The notes beneath the pieces are model-generated. The model saw only the letters and a list, made by a program, of their open reading frames with translations. It ran no database searches and was not told the origin of the DNA. Both the position numbers and the translations under genes were made by a program. This document shows positions 24,643-38,022 of a DNA stretch of 64,000 bases, one piece after another. How positions within the stretch are numbered: position 1 is the stretch's first letter; each line of letters starts with the position of its first letter. The stretch comes from Varroa destructor (lineage: Eukaryota > Arthropoda > Arachnida > Mesostigmata > Varroidae), in NCBI RefSeq assembly GCF_002443255.2, contig NW_019211454.1:59035601-59099600 (forward strand), written 5' to 3'.

Positions 24643-24683
24643 CACACACACACAGTCTCTTTGCGATTTCTTATTTTTTTTTT
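24643..24683. repeat. (CA)6 and T10 tracts
   Basis: Six CA units at 24643-24654 and ten T at 24674-24683, inside a pyrimidine-rich stretch running from about 24600 to 24760. Confidence 0.95.
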
Positions 24684-26077
24684 GGTTTTGAATCGCTACT
24701 AATTGCTCTCCTTTGCCTTTTTCTTTTTGCTTTTTTCGAGTCTTTCCAAAAACCCCTTTGTCCGTTTTGCACACAAGCGCACCCTCTTAAATCCCATAGA
24801 AGATGAGCATGAGCTAGCCGCGACGGCCGCTCCGTACGCCGGCGGTTCGGCTTTTCGTTGTCTTATTCGCGGCGGCCACGGTATTCATCTGTAGTTTCAA
24901 CATAAAATCCCACCACCACTCCGTGGCCCGTTTTTTGGTGTGTCCTCGAGAAAAAGGACAGAGACAGTAGCTAGCTAATGACTCGTTACCAACCCTTAGG
25001 CCGTTGAATCCTCCTTGCCCGGGTTTTCCCTAGGAACTAAGTTTGTGTCATAAATTTGATTAGAGAAAGATGAACCTTTTGTCCTCCTGGCGAAAAAAAC
25101 TTTGTCTCTATATACGTCTCAGCTATATCGTAAGGAGGACCAGCGGGCCAGGAAGCCACCGGACAGCCACTCGCAACCCATTCGAGATACTGGTCCTTAG
25201 CCAGGGCCGAAGTCGGAAATGCTGAAAAGTCAGCTAGATAGCGACTGTTATTGCGGCTCGCATTGGGGTTACGGTTGCCTCCCAATTTCAAATGGAGCTT
25301 GGAAATGGCCGAATTTGAAAGAATTCTCTTAGCCTCTCCTTAAACAGTTCCCTTCATTTCGGCGTCTGTCGGTCTGTTTTTCACTGCTGTGCGAGCTGCA
25401 TCTCTACTTCTCTACCACAGCCATCCTGAGGCAGGCGGTGAAGGCATCTAGCCACACATGGGGAATTGAGCGACGAAGCCAATGGGAGACCTACTGTGCG
25501 CGATGCTCTTTGCCACACGCTGTGCTTGGATTGCGGGGATGAGTTTCACCATCTTAGATTCATCTCCTCTAACGCAGGTTACAACGAACGAACGAGCGCT
25601 CATGAGACGTTTGTTCAAAGGCCTGAAACTAATTGGTGATTGCTAACTCTGTCGCAGCCGCCGCCGTATCTGACTTCACTACTATTGCACAGATACATAC
25701 AGACGTATACACACAGACACCTACATATATACACACGCGGACAAACGGAAAGCTGTAGGCTAAATGAAGAACGATTTACGACAGACAACACACTGCACAG
25801 GGCTTTCCCAAGACGCCACCTGAATTGTACGTACATACGACGGTTCTAAGGCTGAGAGCAGCATGCTTGTACATAGCAGGACAGATTTCTTCTACAACCT
25901 ACAAGAGAAGGCGTTCCGTGTCGATTCGACAAGCATGTCTTCCTCAAAAGAGCATCCGTTCATTTACGACACCGGCATCTGAACACCAATATCTGAAGAG
26001 CTCTACAGCATTGTAAGCATTTCGGATTCTCTTGGACGGCAGGTCCGGGAAGGGGACATTGAATAAGGATAGAGAGA

Positions 26078-26090
26078 GGGGGGGGGGGGG
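26078..26090. repeat. Poly-G run, 13 bp
   Basis: Thirteen consecutive G after a short GA stretch. It is error-prone in sequencing. Confidence 0.98.
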
Positions 26091-26174
26091 CTAAAACATG
26101 CTCGTCGTGTTTTCCCCGAAATTGTAGGTATACTTCGCTTATGTCTTTGCTTGTATATGCAATTCCACTTGCAG

Positions 26175-26811
26175 GATGGGGGAAGTTTCTATTCGTAGAG
26201 GCAAATCTTGCAGATTCCTGTCCTCACCGATACACCGGATTTTCAGGGAGAATACGTTGACATTCTCATTAGACTTTCATGGAAAAGATCTCATTCAGTT
26301 TGTGTTCTATTATTCTGTGCTCCTAACCGATCGAATGCCCCCGCAACAAAGTGCACCAGAGACAACAACAGGAAGATTTCATATCAACTCTCGTCCGGCG
26401 TAGTGACTCTGTATTCCCCCATAATGGTGTTTTACATGTGAACGTCTTTTCATGGATATCAGAATTCCGTACATAATATCTAGGCATAACGACATGTACA
26501 CACGTAACTTTCACGGCCTTACGGTTCCAGCAGTTGATTCAGGTGTAGTTATACCACTTCTCCCTATATTTTGTTCTACATATACAGAGACAAAGAGGAC
26601 CATATTTAATACTTCGTTGTCTTTGCGTAGATACCGTCCTCATGGGATGTTCGCCATCTTCCAGTCGTTTTGCACTGCTCGAACTACTATAGGCAACTGT
26701 GGTTGTCCTAAATGCTGCGCTAAGTCGACATCCTTTAGCGTTGCTGTTTGTCTTAATGACGCTAACAGCGTGCTCGTCTATCTGGCCTGGCGAATGCGCC
26801 GGTGGCAGTAG
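26175..26811 (+). CDS. Cluster of open frames after a strong acceptor
   Basis: The acceptor attccacttgcag at 26162-26174, with a T-rich tract before it, is followed by three overlapping or adjacent frames. These are an ATG frame 26176-26403 (75 codons), another frame open to 26441, and an ATG frame 26452-26811 (119 codons) containing a CGCPKCC cluster. No single frame spans the block, so a real exon would have to use only part of it, or the block would be a broken gene. No domain is recognised. Open frames of this size occur elsewhere in the window by chance. Confidence 0.12.
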
Positions 26812-26988
26812 TTCACTCCGCTAACCTCATAAAGAGCCGTCCCGACATCATTGGTCGGTGGACGAACGAGCAACGGGGCATCATTTTCGCCTTGCCACTC
26901 ACTCGACCAACGTCCTCCCAATGTTACATAGTCGAAGGGGAAAGAGGGGTTGCGCCCGGCGGGCTTTGACGTTACAGCTGCAGAAGCG

Positions 26989-27008
26989 GCAGCAGCAGCA
27001 GCAGCAGC
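26989..27008. repeat. (GCA)6 microsatellite
   Basis: Six GCA units plus GC. They read as poly-Ala on plus and as a cysteine run on minus in the chance ORFs that overlap them. Confidence 0.97.
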
Positions 27009-28290
27009 CAAGTCGAGCACGCAGGGGTTGTGGGGCAGACGGGTAGACGAGACTCAGGAACCACTCAACCAGTCGAACAGCGGAAGTGAAACAGACAGCC
27101 CCGTACACGGTAGAATAGTAGAAACAGCGTAGCGGGGGTGATGACGAAGGGGGTGTCTGCAGGGGTCTATAAACTCCGATGGCTGGAAATGGCAGCAAGG
27201 CGGTAACGGTAGTCATAGCAGTAGTGATGGTCTATGGCCATCTCATAAAAGGCAAGCCCGTGAGTGCGATGCCAGCTGCAAGTGGCCATTGACAGGGGCG
27301 AGGCGGCTTGCCTCTGCGCTGCCAATCGACCATTGTCGGTACTATTGTCGGTCATTCCGCACCGCGGAAGCAGCGGGCTGCAACGAAGGGGCAACCGAAG
27401 GCACACCATTAGCACGCCAGTCACGTAACAGATACACACCCGAACCGACATAGCAACGTCCTATTACCCTAGTCCAAACCGACACACATGCGCACACACA
27501 TACAGATGACGACAACCCCGATCTCCCTGCCACCAATCCCGCAATCCGACCCTGGCATAGACTAGCCATTACACATAACTTGCCACGGCCGTTGTCGCTT
27601 CCGTCATAGAGGCGTTCAGCCCGCTCGACTCGCCGGCTACGAACACACAGCTAACCTCAGGCGGCAGTCAATGATTCGCCCAAATGAGGCAGTTTCTCCC
27701 CTATCCCCTCAGTATTAAAGCGTCAGTTACGCTATTGATAATAGGGTCGTAATGGAAACGTTAAATATGCATTTGCGTTGTATTATTTTTTCTATTATTA
27801 CACCAATCGTTTATCCAAGCTGCCACAATAGAACATAAATTCTTCGTCTTTTTATCTCCAAGAATCTTAATGCTTTTTTTTAGTTTGTGTATTTACTTTA
27901 TTTAAGTTGTACATATATGTACATAGCTAGCATAGTATAGTGATCGTCGTACTCGAACAAGGTTATTTTTCTGACGTAGTCGAAATAGCAAGTACATATA
28001 GTTGAATTTAAGGTTGTCGGTCATGTAGCAGTCAAAGCATCTGACAGGAACGCTGCAACCGTTCATCAGTTAACAAAAAATACAGACAAGAGATATCTTC
28101 ATCTTCTTTGTGTTTGCGTTACGTGGACACGGGCGCCGTAACAATAAGAGCTGAGAAAACGTAATTATTTCTGTGTTGATATATGTAGCGGACTCGAAAC
28201 GGTGTGTTAACAGCATGAATCGACGCATACATCTAAAAAAATGTCTTGCTGCTGGGGCACCAAATAGCCACTCCGGCATCAACATGGCCG

Positions 28291-28309
28291 CGACGACGAC
28301 GACGACGAC
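28291..28309. repeat. (CGA)6 microsatellite
   Basis: Six CGA units plus C. The overlapping minus-strand ORF reads them as a valine run. Confidence 0.97.
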
Positions 28310-30830
28310 CAAACCAAAAGCATTACATTAGCGGAACCGGCGTCAACGGCGGCCACCGACGCGATCGAATCGTTAAGTTTGGTGATGTAGTATGTTCATT
28401 AAGAAAAGAATACCGAGACTGACGGCTGACCGTGCTAATGACGACGACGGCGGTATCAGCAAATGGCATCAGACGACGACCAGGTTGATAGGATACATTA
28501 AACAAAGATAATTAAAAGGCTAAAACTAATTGATTTGCCAGGCGAACCTATGACGAAGTGGCAGCCGAGGCGAAAGAGCTGTTGCCGCTCAGACCGTATG
28601 GCATCCCCCCTTTTTTTTCTGGGGGTGTTAACGTTAGTGCTGCTATTACTGTGGCTACGTAAGCAGTTACAGTGCGGCTCCCAGTCGAACTTAAAATTTA
28701 CCTTCTTTTGTTCGTTGCTGTGAGAACAAAAATTACCATAGATACATCATTATTACTGGGTACTCTCATCAAACACTAAAATAGCTACCATCATGAGCAC
28801 CAGATACGGTCAAATCGTCGTACACGAGATGTTACGGGCGTACACCGAATTCGCCGTCTACGTACGCACCTACAATGCTTCTTGCCGCCAACACCATTTG
28901 CTTGTTGTTGTCATCGTCTTCATCTTCCTTTTCGTTATCTACAAGACTTATCATCTAGGAGACGGCTCACACTTCTTCGCCAGTAGTAGCAGCGGCAGCA
29001 GAAACACGTCCACTGGTCCATAACGGCACTGTCCGGTCACGCGCGAACAGAACAGAAAATGGTATGCTACTGCTGCTATTGTTGTGAGCTAGCGTCAGAA
29101 GTAGCAGTGTCGGTTCTGCCATATCTGCGTGGCCGATGGCTGGGATACTCTCGAATTAGATACCGCATCTTCAGATCATCGTTATTTAATGTGATGCAGT
29201 CTACTAGACGTAGCTGCTGCCAAGATGGGTATCGAACACGAGTTGTCAACCGATGTCATACTGTAATAGTATTGCGTAGCGCGATTTTTGTAGAGGTATT
29301 CTGTGTCCGAATGTTCGAACAAGCTCTACAACAGCGGCCAAGTGTGCTTAGGGTAAATTTAATACATCAAAGTTCGGAGCAAATAAAGCCATTCTTTGTT
29401 ACACACCTGTTCGACAGTTAGAGATAGCACTGGACGAAGCCCGTATCGAAAGTGAAAACGGTAAGGACTTCTACGCGTTAAACTAAAAAACGTCTCATCA
29501 AAAAAAGGTCTCGAAGAGTCGCATTGCATTTAGTTGAGCGCACAGCACAGGTGTACCGTTAATGGCTAACAGATAGCATTATCAATTTTCAAAGCACACA
29601 CTTGTAATGTGCTTCGAACGTGCGGATAATTATTTACGTGGTCCGTTAGACATTAGAAGCAGACAACGTCCTTCGCAGGCCGTGTACGCCAGGCCTTTCT
29701 ATAACAAATTCGCAAACCAGGAACACACGGAACCAGCAGGGGTGACGCCCCCGGCGGCGTGTGCGCCGCGCTTTTTGTAGAGCTCCATTTGCTCCTTCTC
29801 TTACAAGTCGTATCTGGCTAAGTGCGTACAACAAGCAGCGTGGTAACAACGAGGCGGGTGCAAGAAATGGTGACAACAGACCCAATCCATACTCCGAGCA
29901 CCGCCAGCCAAGAACGTCAGCCTAATTCAGTTGTAGGCGTACCATCTGCGAAGCGCAATGCAGCTTGTTGCGGTACTAGCATAAACACAAAAACACACAG
30001 TAATAGACTGAATTCTCAGTACTGATTGTAAACGACACCTTTAGCTAAAGCTAGCATGTGAATTGCGACTTAAATGTGTTACGCTGTACAAGTTGTTAGG
30101 TTTCTAAACAACTGTAGGAATTCAGAAGGCTCTGTGATGGTGCCCCTTCACGCAACACTATAAGAACAGCAGCATAGGACGACGAGACAGAAAAGGCGAT
30201 GGTCGAGGCGAGGAAAAGCCCAAAATGAGAAAGTAGCCCCGGCCAGCACCACCGGCGCCGCCTCCGCCTTCGTCCTCGAGAGGTCCACAATCTCATTAGG
30301 ATACAACTGGTCTCGCGGCTCGCTCATTCTTCGAGTCTTCATCGTCAGTCCTACTCCCAGCATTGGCTACCGTTACCCCGCGCTTACTGAGTCCGGCCCC
30401 CATCTCCGATGAGTACACATCACTGGCACAGTACATATAGATCACAGCCCTATCTTCGAGCTCGTTTTTCGTCGACGTTGTTGTCGCTGTTTTTTCTTAC
30501 TTTTTGCTCTCCAGCGGGCGATTACACGAGTACGTCTTAGCGGCCGGCCTATGTAGTGCAGCCTTGCCTTGGCGTCTTGTGATCGCCAGTCTGTGATAAG
30601 ACTACGGACGGCACGTTATAGCAGCGCCAGCCGCCGCGCCCGCAAATAGTATTAGCGAGTCTGCCTGCCAGCCAGTCACCCAGCGGCCTGCTGCCCACCA
30701 CTAACGCCAGGAGCAATAGCGGGCGAAGAAGGCAAACAGCCATCCAGCGATCGCCGCAAGCTCACCCTGCTGCCGCTGCCGCAAGCCAGAGGCCTGCTGG
30801 CTGCAAGAGGAAACGCCAGAGGGAGCGTTG

Positions 30831-30850
30831 CCTTGCCTTGCCTTGCCTTG
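30831..30850. repeat. (CCTTG)4 minisatellite
   Basis: Four perfect 5-bp units, with degenerate partial units on both sides. Confidence 0.97.
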
Positions 30851-30964
30851 CCCTGGGGTTAGCGCAGGAGGCGAGCACGGGGTGGATGGAGATGGGGCCG
30901 CCGACACCGAGGGCCTACGGACCACGACACCAGACACGCCGCCAGCTTTGCAAGCTTCACTGAA

Positions 30965-30978
30965 ATCGAGATCTCGAT
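30965..30978. repeat. 14-bp perfect palindrome
   Basis: The sequence atcgagatctcgat is its own reverse complement and is followed by a second gatctcg unit. Confidence 0.93.
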
Positions 30979-31028
30979 CTCGCTGGCTCCTACGGTCGCC
31001 TGGATAGCCCTGGCGAAATAGCTAGATC

Positions 31029-31043
31029 GCTGCTGCTGCTGCT
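31029..31043. repeat. (GCT)5 microsatellite
   Basis: Five perfect GCT units. Confidence 0.97.
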
Positions 31044-31343
31044 CCTGCCCTGCCGCCCCCAAGCCCCGCGTAGCTCGTGCTCGCTGCTGGCTTGCCTCAT
31101 AAGCCGCTTAGCCTCGAACGAAGAATACCAAATATAGCAGAGGAGAGGACAAAATCCTACGGCTGCGGAATCCTTTCCGGCGACCGTTCGTCATGAGCGA
31201 TCTAAGCGACGATGGAACGATGCTGCAGCAATAGCACTGGAATCAAGCAAAGCGAAGGCGTAGAAACAATGCCAAATGCTTCGTTCACCCTGGCGGGCGA
31301 CGCACTCTGCTTCGTCGACGGTTGGCCGGTCAGACAAAGACTG

Positions 31344-31361
31344 GCTGCTGCTGCTGCTGCT
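31344..31361. repeat. (GCT)6 microsatellite
   Basis: Six perfect GCT units, read as alanines inside the chance ORF 31212-31688. Confidence 0.97.
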
Positions 31362-34300
31362 ACTGAACCAAGGGGTAGATATGTCGTCGCTTATAGTGGC
31401 TTCAATGCGCGTGTTACGTTTACGCTTATCTTCACGCTGGTCGAGCGCCAAAATCATCAGCAAACTGAGGCAGCAGCAGTAACATCTATCCATTTGGCCG
31501 TGCTGGTCCGTTTTCCGTTTGACTACTTCCTCCGATTGCTACTGTCGCTACAGTTAGATCCCCCCTCCATGCTTTTACTGATTCCATTGGCCTCCCTTTC
31601 TTCTTTGGCTCGTTGTTGTCGTCGTTGTTACGACGAAACGTTACAAAGACTTTCGTTGCCAGCAATGGTCAATCCGTTCAAGTCCTGAGTACACTCATAC
31701 ACGTACAGCAGCCAACTTACTCGGTGGACTTGTAGTAGTGTCAGCAGTAAATCATGCTACGAGAAATGCTGGGTGGTGCTTTCTTCATTACTAGACGAAG
31801 CGCATCTCTCAATTCGCTGTTTCTCGTGTTTATTTGGAAGGAAATCGTTTCCGGTCCGAAGCGGAAGTCGTTAGCTGCAGTAAAAGGCCCCACGTAGAGA
31901 GGGGAGATCTTGCGGCGCAAAGCTAGGACCTAGTATTCCAACCGTTAGACAAGCTGGCTGGCCGTTTTAAAGCTAGCTCTGACAAATACGTTGTTGCTGT
32001 CGCCGGGTATGCTGTACTGTTATTGGTCAATCTACACAGCTTCGTTGTTGATTCACGCACCGCGACAAGGCAACGGCCACATATGGACGCATTATATAAC
32101 ACACATACAACTGCACAGAGCGACCGCTAAGTCTGCAGAGGGTGCTGAACGGCGACGCCCCCGCGCGTCGCTATGAGAGCGACCGGCACACACACGAATG
32201 GACGGACATTCCCAGCAAGCAAGCGAACGACCTAGCCAGCACCCAGCGAGAGATCCCAGAGATGCGTGAGGGACAACGAGTAGCCGCCGGCGGGCAAGGA
32301 ATCTTTGCTGAACGGATGGATCAAATGGCGCGGGATTTCCTTTTCGGCCTTTCCGGCTGTGCGCCGTACTCTGTGCCCTCCCAAGTCCACCTCCGGTTTA
32401 GCTTTGCAGCAGCGTCTTCACTGCTAACCCGGCCGGTCCCAAAATGCCAGATCTTTTTATCTCCCTTTGGCAATAGCCAATGGCTGTGTTGCCCTGAGTT
32501 TCTACAGACCGGAACCTGCAGCAGAGTTAAGTAAGAAACCGATGAAGGAGCCATTGAGCTCGACTGCTGGGCAAAAGCTAGCATTCAGTTCGAAGGTAAT
32601 GCTCGGATCGGACGACGGACCTGGCCACACTCAAATCACTACTATCTAATCGTCATTCGTCGGACACGCTAAAGCTCAGTATAATCGATACGTACCTCTA
32701 TATACAATGCTATGAGGATTTATACTGTTAGCTGCGTTCTCGAAGACACCTTGTCAGCATACTTAAAAAGAATTAAGTGAAATCCATTGTCATTTGTTCA
32801 TTTGATAATATCATTTCAGGACCGCCTTAGTAAAAGTCAAGCGTCTCATACAAACATTCACAAGTAACGTTGGCATAATAGTAACGCAATTTTTACTTGG
32901 CTATACGAAGACAGGTACTATAGTGATCTGTTTCTACTGTCTAGTAGTTGTTTTTAATCTAAAAACTCGCTATTTGTTAATTATGTGCTCAACTTGCCCT
33001 TCGCCATCGCGCACCAACTCACTTCACTTAACTATCACGATAATCACGTGGGCTTTGCGATCCACCCGACAAGCTTATCTGTACTACACTGCAATCGTTC
33101 TGTGCGCACGGCTTATATTCGACTATAGATTTGATGTTTAAATGAAAAGTTTCCCAATAAGAGTCCATTCAGTCCTACTAGTAGGGGAATCTGTTAGGCT
33201 TACTCCGCTAGCATACGTTGAGGCGTGGTAGAGAGCGGACAGGCCACATTTCTTCTTCCCATTGATAACTTAACAAAAAGTTCGTATCACTACGTCCAAA
33301 CTTCACTGGACCGTGGTCCTAGACACCTGATTTTGCACTCGGGCTACGCTAGCCTACGTGGAATAACTTTCTGTCTGTTGATTCGACCAATAGTCTGGTC
33401 GTTAGACGGCAGTTAGATGAAAGTTGAGCAGTTCACTACCGTTGGCAGGAGGTGATTTTCCACCAGGACGCCTTCGACGGCTGCAACACCACTCAAAAGA
33501 CTAGATTAAGCAGACCTTGCAGAGAGAAACGGGCAAAGTCAGTGTTGCCGACGGGCTGATTGGTGATCTCATAATAAGAGGCTAGCTGCTAATTGTTGGC
33601 CGCTGGATACAATTTCCATTTTGACGTCTGTTCTCATCAGTCCTTCAATCGAGAGAAGGACAATTTCCCTAAGCTTAGTGCTATGTTGGCACTAGCCCTC
33701 TCGATCGAGTGCTACTCATTTCCGTCGACTATATCCTCATTTCGTACGCTGAAGATTTTTGGCCAGCTACGTCTATTACATCTATTTCATGTCGATGTAT
33801 GTACACATTTTTGCAGGTAATAGAACCAGAATAGTCAAGCGCCGTCACAAAGTGGACGGAATTATTTGATAGAGAGCTACGAAATGCTATGTATGATAGT
33901 TTTCCAACATACCGCAACGCCTGCTGCTGTTGTTGCTGCTCTCCATACGTCTAGAAGCATCTGATTGTGCACTATAGGGTGGACGATATTCTCGATGCCA
34001 ACACTTCGCTTCTTACACAAACCAGTCAACCAACTGCTGCCGAAAAGTACAAAAAGTTTTCGCCGTTGCTCACTTTCTCTCTCAGCTCCTCTTGTACCGC
34101 TTCCTAACGCTGTTAGACGCTTCGGAGCCGTTAGTCTCCCCCACCGTTTCAATAACCCCTTAGTCCCCTCGCGCCGACACCCCATTTTCTAAACTGCTTA
34201 CAAGGCTACAAGCATCGTCGATCGTTTACTGGGCTACATAAGTACTACCTTCAGTTGGCAATTCTAGCGTGGTCGGGGGTCGCGGGTCCGGAAAAGGGTA

Positions 34301-34960
34301 CCGCGAGGAGTCTGGGGTTGTTCTTCAACCAGCGAGTGGAGCGAGTCGACAATCAACTTACTTCCGAGAGAGGCAGGGAGTCAGCCAGTTAGCCAGTCAG
34401 CGAACCTGCTAGCGGAGCTATCGTATACGCTAGCTGACAGTAGCGTTCATGGGTAGTTCGCCCGCGTTCAACGCCGTTCATAGCCAGCAAGAGCGAACCG
34501 AGGCGAGTTTGTCGAAACGGCGCCAATTTCAACTCGATTATCGTTCGCCCAACGCTTTGCCCTTCCCTTATTCTGTCCCTGTTTGCCCACCAAACATGAA
34601 CAACAGCCATGAAGCGGCACTCCCTCAGGCTAACAGTCGAAGCCTTTGTTTTTTTCGTTCTCGGCTGCTTGACGCCTTCCAACAACCACGACCAAAGTCA
34701 AATGGCTGTGGCGGCAACTAGTTGATTTTTTTAAACAACTTTGTAACCCGCTACTACTGCTCCTATTCTTAGCAGCAGTGACAGTCTAAAATAACGGTTC
34801 CCACGCCTACACTTCGTGGGCTGCAACGATGCGACTTGCTATCTATGCTATTGTCCATTACCTCACACAGTAGCAGTCGTAAGGGGCGACGGTGTAAGCA
34901 AAGGACGCCAATACGTGACAACGCCAAATAGGCTAAGACTGTTTCCTAGTATAGCGCTAA

Positions 34961-34982
34961 ACACACACACACACACACACAC
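34961..34982. repeat. (AC)11 microsatellite
   Basis: Eleven perfect AC units. Confidence 0.98.
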
Positions 34983-37370
34983 TCTCAGATAACACGTACT
35001 GAGATTCACACGTGCCTGGGCAAATTACGCTCTCATACGATGCCGATGATCCCGTCTTAGCGCCAACGTGTCTTTAACAACAGTTCGGATCTAGCTAGCC
35101 AGTTTCTTCTCGCTTGTAGAACCAAATCGATGATGCACACAGTTACGGGCAGTGCGCACGCTGTCATAGAAATAATACCATGCTCTTGCTGAATGCCATC
35201 CAGCGTGAGTTTACCGTTGTGGAACACTACAACCGAGTGATATGCGCAGCTGCTATGTTGTGCTACTGACACAGTGGTGACGTGTTCGAGATCATCATCG
35301 ATGACTACCGATTGATGTGGTTAAACATCATACTTTGATAGATCCCGCCTGTAGGGAAAGTTCTAGCTTCTGTAGAAGATGCAATAGCAGGAGCAGCAAA
35401 TAGGCAGCCATTATACTTTTCAGGAGCAGAATAGCCGTAGACGAAGACGCATCATAGTGACAGCCGTGGTAGTCACAGCACTGACCACGCACAGAAAAAT
35501 GAAGACAGACTATCACTTGGTGGTCTGGAGATCTGCGGTAGTCCAGCAAGCACCGGACAACCACCAGTCAGTCTGAAGCCAGTTGGTCCGATCGGCCACT
35601 ATGACCTCCGTCTCCGTTTGCACCAACATCAGCGTGAACAGAATCCGAGCTAGTAGCAGTGCGGGCAAAGACAGAGGCAGGCGCTTCCTTTTTCTTTGGC
35701 TGTTGGATTACATTTCTCGCTCGGCTGGCCCCTATCTTTGCGCTCGTTCGCTTCTCCATCTCATAGTATAAAGCGCGGCAGGGTGGTCGCTTGCTCGGGT
35801 GGGATAAGATGGAAAGGGGAGTCGCTTCAGGGGGTAAGCAGCAGGGCAAGCGGGGGTCCATATCCCGTGCTTTCCTTCGTTCGCTCAGTCCTGATTCCTC
35901 TCACCGCAGCTCTGTTGGCCTCGTAGCGGCCGTCCGGCGGCAGATCTCGATTATACGCCACGCTCGGCTGAACTCTCCGCAAAATTACTTTGGCGGCTGC
36001 TGATGCTGCTGCTGCTGTCGCTGCCGCCTCTTCTTGCAGCTACAGCGACGTCTACGTCCTAGCCCGAGCCCAGCTTTCTTTTCGCTTGTAACCACTGTGG
36101 AGACGGCCATTGCTTCGGCCACCGCAGACAGTGATGCTCGGCCGACGCACGGCGAGACCACCGGGGAAGAGAAAGAGAACCTCCAGAGCTCAACTCGAGC
36201 CCTACGCTGCGCTAGCGTGCGGACGACCGGCCCGAACCGAGTCTGACAGAGAACGCTGAGAGATCCCCGAGGAAAAGAGAGATGTCCGGCCAAGCAGAAG
36301 AAACGAACTGAAAGTAGCATGGGGAACAAGCGCATGAAGGCGAAATCAAGGCGCACAAGGCGACCGAGACAGGGGAAACGGGCTGGTCTCGAAGCGACCG
36401 GCTTTGAGCCTGCTGCTACTGCCACTGGCCTTCTGCTAGTCGAGCGGCAGCGGCAGCAGCATCAGCGACTTGCGCGCCGTGGTCGCCGATGCCGACGACG
36501 GTGGCGGTGGTGGAGATCCGCTGATAGGAGCAACGACCGCGCACTGCGGCGGCACCGCGAGTCAAGCGGCAACACTGAACCAGCGTCAGAGTGAGGGGGC
36601 GACATTTCTCTTCCAACCTGGCTTCTGTACGATATCCGCCACCTTCGTGCCCCTATTGTCATCCCTTATCACCCCCAACTGCGAAATCTCTCCCTATGTC
36701 AGCTCGCACGCTGGCTGGCGCCTATGAATTAATCATTTCACATTACCCATTTTTCTCCCATTGCTGTTCGCCGTTTCCGACACAATCCGCTGGCAATCTG
36801 GCTGAACACTCGAATGAAAAAAGACATACATAGACGAGCGTGGGTGGGCCGTAGAAGGAGAGATTTGCGAGAGACAGATAATTGTCGGCCATCACAGACG
36901 ACGAGAATGCTGTACACCTCAGTGCAAACCAGCGTCATTGTAGTTGCGGCCTATGCAGAGAAGTACTGAGCTGTGCGCATTCAGCCGGTTGGGCAAGGGA
37001 CTATCCGCTACGCAAGAATGCGAACGGAGACTGGAAGGCTGTGTGGTAACTGGTTTGCGATTGACAAACGCCGAACTCTCTACAATCCCTCGAAAAAGGA
37101 TTAATCTGAAATTAATTAGCGACAGTGTTGGATCGCTAGTTAGTCGGTCGATATATGAGTATAGAGAGATATGGGATGGAGGCTAAATATGTGAATCTGA
37201 GAGGAGAGATATGTTTCGATTGTGGCATGTCTGCGTGCGTTCATTCGTATGCGACTTGGCGAGTGAGTACCGTAGCAAGAGCACCATAGAATGCCGCGCC
37301 ATCAATTAGTTGCTCGGAGAGTGCACCCATTGCTCACAAAGGACGACCTCGCTCCCGTCAATTCCAGCGC

Positions 37371-37452
37371 TATAAAAACCGCTGTATCTGCCTCACTGAG
37401 ATCATTACACAATCGCAGAGAGTTAAAACTCCTATTCTCTAGGAGCTGCGAG
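37371..37452 (+). promoter_or_regulatory. Candidate core promoter with short first exon
   Basis: A consensus TATA box (TATAAAAA, 37371-37378) is followed 33 bp later by TCATT (37402-37406), a match to the arthropod initiator with A at 37404 as the start site. A splice donor (GCGAG before GTAAAG) follows at 37453, so a 49-nt untranslated first exon is possible. No ATG lies between the initiator and the donor. TATAAA-like words are common by chance, and the spacing is the only additional support. Confidence 0.22.
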
Positions 37453-38004
37453 GTAAAGTTATACCGAGAGCCAGCAAATCAGCCAGCAACAAGACTCGTC
37501 AACGACGGTAAAGACAGCTGTGCGTGCATCAAATATAGCCTTGACCGTCTAATGAAAACACCTTCGAATACCTTACGCATGTACAATTTCAGAACGTTTC
37601 TCTTACAGGCAGAATCTCATTTACTTGTTTAAATAGATAATCGCTAGCTCTACGAACGCACGAGCCAGGTGAGAACTCAGGCGATTCGAAAAGCACTCAT
37701 ATCGAAAGCTTGACATCGGTAGAGAGCATCGGCATCGCAGCCCTAAGCAGAGTCGCGTCGATTCATTGAAGCGTTTTTGCCCCGGGGAAAAAGTATCGTT
37801 CACTTTCTACCTTCTTGCGTTACCTTCTCCTTAAATGCATGTCCAAAAGCCTTATGGCACTTGATCTCAGCGTGATCTTCATCAATTTCACATTGTTCTT
37901 TTTGACCGATCCCCCCATATCGAGGCCCATAGATGAATGGGAACCGTATCACACCTCTGCCATCAGCTGTTTTTCTCGCTAAGGCTTTTTCACAGGTCGC
38001 CTCA

Positions 38005-38022
38005 ACAGACAGACAGACAGAC
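38005..38022. repeat. (ACAG)4.5 microsatellite
   Basis: Four and a half ACAG units. An imperfect CTAT/CCAT stretch lies about 40 bp downstream. Confidence 0.95.

Larger units (their letters stand above)
18100..28500. other. No supported gene; several weak exon candidates
   Basis: Triplet and dinucleotide microsatellites are listed separately. Candidate exons lie at 21765-21926 and 22168-22219 on the plus strand. A 135-codon minus-strand frame with a membrane segment covers 20467-20874. A cluster of open frames follows a strong acceptor at 26174. The stretch 27700-28110 is AT-rich and shows nothing else. I find no recognisable domain in the remaining sequence. Confidence 0.55.
28501..37290. 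other. No supported gene; triplet-rich, locally GC-rich sequence
   Basis: This region contains CTG and CCTTG tandems, a 14-bp palindrome and an (AC)11. Many frames of 60-158 codons overlap on both strands, especially at 31.2-31.7 and 35.9-36.7 kb. That is the shadow effect expected where interrupted CNG repeats suppress stop codons. A 120-codon ATG-initiated frame at 29059-29421 has a favourable start context, but nothing in it is recognisable. Confidence 0.6.

Noticed and set aside
25615..25836. Cys/Tyr/Val-rich minus-strand ORF (similar one at 6458-6667)
   Set aside because: It is a translation of imperfect CA/ACAT repeats.
31212..31688. 158-codon ATG frame
   Set aside because: It spans a (GCT)6 read as alanine, and the opposite strand is equally open. 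No domain is recognised.
37396..37405. tgagatcatt, matching the first ten bases of bantam miRNA
   Set aside because: The match stops after ten bases and no hairpin with a complementary arm surrounds it.
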